From Enoplolaimus lenunculus (Eukaryota; Nematoda; Enoplea; Enoplida; Thoracostomopsidae), in assembly GCA_030248215.1 (NCBI GenBank), contig JASANG010003092.1, positions 806,001 to 870,000 of the forward strand: a stretch of DNA of 64,000 nucleotides, given 5' to 3'. The notes below the pieces were generated by a model. It was not told the origin of the DNA, searched no databases, and saw nothing but the letters and a program-made list of their open reading frames with translations. This document shows, piece by piece, positions 59,601-64,000 of the stretch. A program made the translations under genes and the position numbers. The stretch's first letter is position 1. Each line of letters opens with the position of its first letter.

Positions 59601-61655
59601 TCGCTGTTTTTGGTTTTGCTTTATTCGACTCTCCATGTTTCTTGTCAACAACTTCATTCAGCTTGTCTTCATCCCAATCGTCTATTGTATCATCGCGTTC
59701 ATCGACATAGATGTTTCGCTTTTCCGATTTAAATTCTATTGATAAATCGTGAGAAAATTTACACTTCGCACCTTTTTGACACATGCCTTGCTTGAAAAAC
59801 ATACACAGTACGGATTTCGGATCAACGTCTGAAATTTTACATTTCAGCATTAAATACTTAGATACTTAAAGGAAGATGGCTACAGTGCGCAGACAACGGA
59901 TGTGCATTACGTTATGACTTTTTTAGTAGAAAACTAGCTTCGTGATTTTGCATCTCGCGCCTACATTTTGAATAGTAACGTATCGTACCAAATTAAATAG
60001 GCTGGAGAATTTATCAGATAGCTGCACAACGATAACTTGTGAAATACATTTGAGACACAACCCTCCCGACATATCTTTAGGAAAATATCGTATGTAATAC
60101 GTAAAAGCAAACTGAAGAGGGAAAAAGTTTTATCAACATGCTTGTTCTTTGACTAATGAATAACCTACGTAAGTGTACTTGGGTTTCAATTACGAACGCT
60201 TCATTAGGATTGGTTAAAATGGATGAGATGTGGAGACATAACAAGTCTCGTTTTAAGCTATTAATTCGACATTTTACTTCTGTTTAGCAGCTTTGATCTA
60301 AGTCAAAGATTGCTTGGTAAACTATCAAAGGTGAGCCTAACATAAACTCATGCCTTTGTTTAAAAATTTAGATCATGCTCAGTCTATATGTTATACAAAA
60401 TTCCGGGTTCAGTTAGCCCAGAAAAGAAACCTGAGTCCGCGCAGTTTTCGATTCTCAAAAATTCCAAGACCAGGAACGGGTATTTAGCATTTATTATGTT
60501 GCAACTATGTTTCTTAGCTTTGCTATTTACCGACAATATTGTCAGAGTAATAAATAGTATTACTTTAACCGAACCACAAACAGAGCGGCTGTACTGCGTT
60601 GCCTATTGCATCTTTCCGACAGCCAAAAACAAATATTAGTTATCACTACCAAGCGACTGTCAATAAACTAACGTGATTACATATATACTTAGACACTTCG
60701 ACCTTTATGTCCATATACTGTTAGGCATTGTATTTCGACGCCCAAGCGTAGATATGTATGGTTTCAAAACCGCTTTCACCGAACCTACTTTTATCCATTT
60801 TTGGCATGGCAGCGATTGGCTTCAAAATCTTATCGAGCGCAAGATCATCTTCTTTCTCATTTTGCTTAGCTTTCTTTTCGGCGAAAGCCTGGTCGGCAAG
60901 CTAAAACCGTCTTAACATAAAGCATTACGAATGTATACTTTAAACTTCAGATACATCCGTTCATAAAAATTGCTAGTGCTACCTAGAAATTAAAATCTAT
61001 TTAGTATATCAAAGTGAACCTTTACTTTTAAACTGTTGTACAGCATACTGCGTTATTTGCGTTGTTCTCGAAAAAATCAAAGCTGAACTGGAATCAACTA
61101 AACTGTTCGTAGGTTTACATGCCAGCTTCTAATTTTATCATACGGTATATATCTGTTCCGGCAAATAAACTATAAATAATGTTAAACGCTTACCTTTTGA
61201 GCACTTTGTCCTTTATGTTTCACCTGATTCTCCACATGTTTGATGAACTTTTGTTGTTTTCCACCTTTCTTATTTTTCAGCCCAAACGTCTTGTCCTGCA
61301 AAACGCGGCACACTTGCAGCTATTCCATGTAAATGCGCTTATATACACTAAATTTGTTGCTTACCACTTGACCAAATTTGATTTTTTGCCTACATTTAGA
61401 ATACCTATAAGTTGCATAAGTTGTTTAACACAGGTAACGAGATGGTTATAGGTATGCTAGCAGCTGGAAATGAACAGTGCTTGAGAGAATTCAATCTGAT
61501 GCTACCAAACTCTCAGTCAAGCAAACGCAAAGACACGGAGTCTGCTGCAGGATTGATTTGTATAATATAACACATGTATTCCTCACTTCTATTATTTTTT
61601 CATTCTTCTTGTTTTCTTGCTTTTTGCTTGGACCCGCTTGTTTTTTCGGCGGCAT
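56657..61655 (-). CDS. ZC3H15: CCCH zinc-finger protein ZC3H15/DFRP1, DRG1-binding partner
   Basis: Nine exons: 61655-61587, 61295-61194, 60900-60789, 59828-59599, 59123-58935, 58455-58387, 58110-57913, 57274-57175 and 56952-56657. They give 454 residues to TGA with consistent phases (human is 426). It starts MPPKKQAG, typical of the family, followed by a Lys-rich region and [11 protein letters not shown]. Zinc finger 1 is C103-x7-C111-x5-C117-x3-H121 (CKFSHDL). Zinc finger 2 is C173-x17-C191-x5-C197-x3-H201 ([14 protein letters not shown]). Then come [21 protein letters not shown] and [10 protein letters not shown], and an acidic tail. Known role: stabilises and partners the translational GTPase DRG1 in the cytoplasm on polysomes. 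Exon 7 ends at the donor GAA/GTAAGT; reading through it would give a short alternative end PEGPNQ. High confidence. Confidence 0.96.
57317..57430. repeat. 56-bp direct tandem duplication in a ZC3H15 intron
   Basis: GCAGTATTTATGGCAATGCT, then AATAAGTCATGTAATTTGAA, repeats exactly at 57317 and 57373. AAATTAAGAAT and AGATCTACCTAACA are further repeated just after. Confidence 0.8.
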
Positions 61656-61728
61656 AGCAAGTAATTTACAATGAAATACCCTAAATAAGTGTGTCTACAT
61701 TTCAAACTGCGGATGTACGCATTGTAGG

Positions 61729-61905
61729 CATGTGAGACATGCTTGTCCTAGTGCATATGCAGTAATGCAATGCACATTGTGTAGTATGCTTGCCTGGAGC
61801 ATACGGTCGACACATATAGTCGACGAGAAGTGCAGTTGGACAGCCGGGCTACGTGGCACGGTGGTAACAGCGTCTGTCTGACACGCCGAAGGTCGACGGT
61901 CTGAT
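61729..61905 (+). repeat. SINE-A copy 3
   Basis: Leader GCATGTGAGACATGCTTGTC and ACGGTCGACACATATAGTCG, followed by tRNA-like box A TACGTGGCACGGTGGTAAC. Box B is weak (AAGGTCGACGGTCTGATG). It lies 5' of ZC3H15. Confidence 0.65.
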
Positions 61906-62363
61906 GTCCCTCCGTTCCAACCTAGACTGACACGTATTATAACTGAATCAATTTGTGCGATGGGTCTTTCTAGGGTTATATTTAAGAGATAGATTCCTAC
62001 CCAAATGATATACCTCAAATTTCAGTATTGTCAAAAATACTAAAACAGAATGAATCCGATTGAAAAAATATTACATAACACCATAACTATTAACCTAGCT
62101 ACATTATTTTCCGAGATGAATAAACATATAAAATTGTCAATTTGCGATGCCAACTACAAATAGCTCGCGTTTACCATATGAAACTATCTGCTGAAAAAAT
62201 GGTTTGGTTCTAGGCTTACGTTGAGCAATATTTATGCTCATGCTTAGGATTTAGGATCAATCTTAGTGTTTGGACTTAGCTATAAGAGCTATAGCACGGG
62301 ACATGTTTATATTCCAATTTCAGGGGTATCATCCTAATACTAAAATCCCAATTTCCCTTGTAA

Positions 62364-62530
62364 GCATGTAAGACATGCTTGTCCTAGTGCATATGCAATA
62401 AATGCAATGCACATTGGGTTGTACGGTCGACACATATAGTCGACAAAAAACGCAGTTGAAGAGGCGGACTACGTATCGCAGTGGTAGAGTGCTCGCTTAA
62501 GGATCCGTAGGCTGAGAGTTCGACCCCTGT
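62364..62530 (+). repeat. SINE-A copy 4
   Basis: Leader GCATGTAAGACATGCTTGTC and ACGGTCGACACATATAGTCG, then box A TATCGCAGTGGTAGAGTGC and box B GAGAGTTCGACCCCTG. About 460 bp from copy 3 in the same orientation. Confidence 0.65.
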
Positions 62531-62593
62531 TCTGGCTTGCGCGCTCCTGTTTACATATGCACGGCAGATATATTTACGTAGGATATATATACT

Positions 62594-62949
62594 GTATTGA
62601 CCCGAATAGGGGGGGGGCTGATATTTATTTGGCCCCTCTAGAGGGTACCCCCCTTGTTATTCGGTTACGGCCTGTTTTTTATTTTTAACCCACGCTCCGC
62701 CGCCCCTCGTTACTGATATATATCCGGTACAGCAACTATCCTTTGAATTAAACGTATATTTGTCTCGTTTCAATAGTTTGAGCGATAATAAAAGGTTATA
62801 CTTAGGAATGTACTTTCATAATTTAAGTAGGCTTTAAAATTTCGAACTCAAATTGTTTGGTCCTGGAGTCATTTATGCGCTAAAATTTAGGGTTAATTGA
62901 CATTTATTGACTCTAATTAGGGTTTAGGGACTCTATCCGCTCACGGACT
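62594..62949 (-). mobile_element. M3 MITE truncated by a minisatellite
   Basis: Intact left end CTGTATTGACCCGAATAGG and interior as in the 14511 copy. Homology stops at GGACTCCTATT, where the 9-bp array starts. Confidence 0.65.
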
Positions 62950-62950
62950 C

Positions 62951-63349
62951 CTATTTTGTCCGGACTGTCCCATCTGTCCCGTTTGTCCCATCTGTCCCAA
63001 CCGTCCCATCTGTCCCAACTGTCCCGTCTGTCCCAAGTGTCCCATCTGTCCCTACTGTCCCAGCTGTCCCATCTGTCCCAACTATCCCAACTGTCCCATC
63101 TGTCCCAACTGTCCCATCTGTCCAAACTGACCCATCTGTCCCAACTGTCCCATTTGTCTCGACTGTCCCATCTGTCCCAACTGTCCCATCTGTCCCATCT
63201 GTCCCGTTTGTCCCAACTGTCCTAATCTGTCTCAACAGTCCCATCTGTCCCAATTGTCCCAATTGCCCCAACTGTCCCATCTGTCCATCTGTCCCAACTT
63301 TCCCAACTGTCCCATCTGTCCCAACTGTCCCAACTGTCTCGCTGTCCCA
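62951..63349. repeat. 9-bp minisatellite (CTGTCCCAA/T)
   Basis: About 44 units of CTGTCCCAA / CTGTCCCAT in mixed order. It begins abruptly inside an M3 element. Being a multiple of 3, it stays open in several frames, which explains apparent coding without a gene. Confidence 0.9.
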
Positions 63350-63351
63350 AT

Positions 63352-63440
63352 TTGGTACATTGCTGTCCCGGGAAAATGGGACGGGTACTCCTGGTACATT
63401 TCTGGCCCGGGAAAATGGGACGGCCTTTAGGGTACCATTG
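63352..63440. repeat. Tandem pair around CCCGGGAAAATGGGAC
   Basis: Two ~44-bp units, each GGTACATT, (C)TGNCCCGGGAAAATGGGACG, immediately beyond the minisatellite; CCCGGG is palindromic. Confidence 0.6.
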
Positions 63441-63449
63441 GCCATTGCC

Positions 63450-64000
63450 GCTACGCACCGCGAGCATACCGCTCTTAATTCGCGAACTGGAACGCTGGGC
63501 GGGAACGGTTCTTACGTTGCTCTGCTGTCTTGATAAAGACCCTGACCTGAATTGGATCATCGGCACAAAAGTGTAGCAGGACAATATAGAGCTTCGTAAA
63601 ACTGCAAATTCCTTGTTTAAACAGCCAATGAACGATAGTCCAAAGAATAAAAATAGATTCTGAACAGTATCCAGTTTTTGACTGAATTTTATAAAAGCTA
63701 ACGGAGGCGACACTTTGATTTAGTTTGCATGGGCTGCCTATGTTTATAATATGGAGCCGTTTAATACTACAGCAGTGCCTATAACTCTTTTCTGTTATGC
63801 AGGATATATACGTTCAGGATGTTCTATTCTCTGTGGGTATGCCTACAACAACAGCTTCGAAACACATATTTTTGCTCGGACATTCGGGGCAGCTTCGAAA
63901 TTGGTAACTATCATTTGAGAATTTGAGAGGATAACACTTTATTTTACATGGCTAAAACACTTAAATTTTCGGTGATTACACAGCGGAAACGGGCACCGAT
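63450..64000. other. Noncoding end of window
   Basis: No domain, RNA or repeat family recognised; the minus ORF here is an extension of the minisatellite frame. Confidence 0.35.

Noticed and set aside
62951-63445. 164-codon minus-strand ORF of GTDGTV-type repeats
   Set aside because: It is the translation of the 9-bp minisatellite, open in several frames, with no start context or splice structure.
1-64000. CRISPR arrays, bacterial operons or phage genes
   Set aside because: None seen; tandem repeats lack unique equal-length spacers and all recognised genes are spliced or metazoan in type.

Overview
The window is eukaryotic (metazoan) nuclear DNA: AT-rich, gene-poor, with long repeat-filled introns. 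No bacterial, plasmid or phage feature is visible. Four genes can be reconstructed with phase-consistent exons: a REEP/HVA22-family ER-shaping protein (+, 3501-9957), a Fer/Fes-like SH2-tyrosine kinase (-, 12459-27388, possibly to 28651), the mRNA-export WD40 protein THOC3 (-, 47388-53612) and the CCCH zinc-finger protein ZC3H15/DFRP1 (-, 56657-61655). A fifth gene is an uninterrupted rhodopsin-like neuropeptide-type GPCR (+, 42967-43980). Two short candidate terminal exons (39782-39850 + and 44937-45021 -) hint at further unresolved genes. The many TTAGGC/GCCTAA runs match the nematode telomere unit, and the Fer-like kinase and NPY-type GPCR are compatible with a nematode. Because the TTAGGC runs lie inside transposons, and because splice acceptors are varied rather than the strict Caenorhabditis type, I would say only 'animal, possibly a repeat-rich, non-Caenorhabditis nematode'.

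Layout. 1-3500: repeats only. 3501-10002: REEP gene with two alternative forms of exon 4, one of which carries its own stop codon and an overlapping AATAAA. 10.0-12.4 kb: repeats. 12.46-28.65 kb: kinase gene on the minus strand, its introns packed with MITEs, a tRNA-like element with inverted termini, a ~245-bp tandem array and an AT-rich array with E2F-like motifs. 28.7-42.9 kb: repeats and no recognisable gene. 42967-43980: GPCR. 44-47.4 kb: repeats and one candidate exon. 47.4-53.6 kb: THOC3. 53.6-56.6 kb: repeats. 56.7-61.7 kb: ZC3H15. 61.7-64 kb: SINE-like copies and a 9-bp minisatellite.

The dominant feature is transposon-derived: several families of short non-autonomous elements with terminal inverted repeats (TIRs). 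At least three (called here M1, M2, M4) show 8-bp target-site duplications as hAT elements do. M1 carries a core of TTAGGC telomere-like repeats in every copy. Another family has both TIRs and a pol III tRNA-like promoter. No transposase was found. The genes are functionally unrelated housekeeping or signalling genes (ER curvature, signalling, mRNA export, GTPase-partner/translation, peptide sensing) and are not arranged as an operon.
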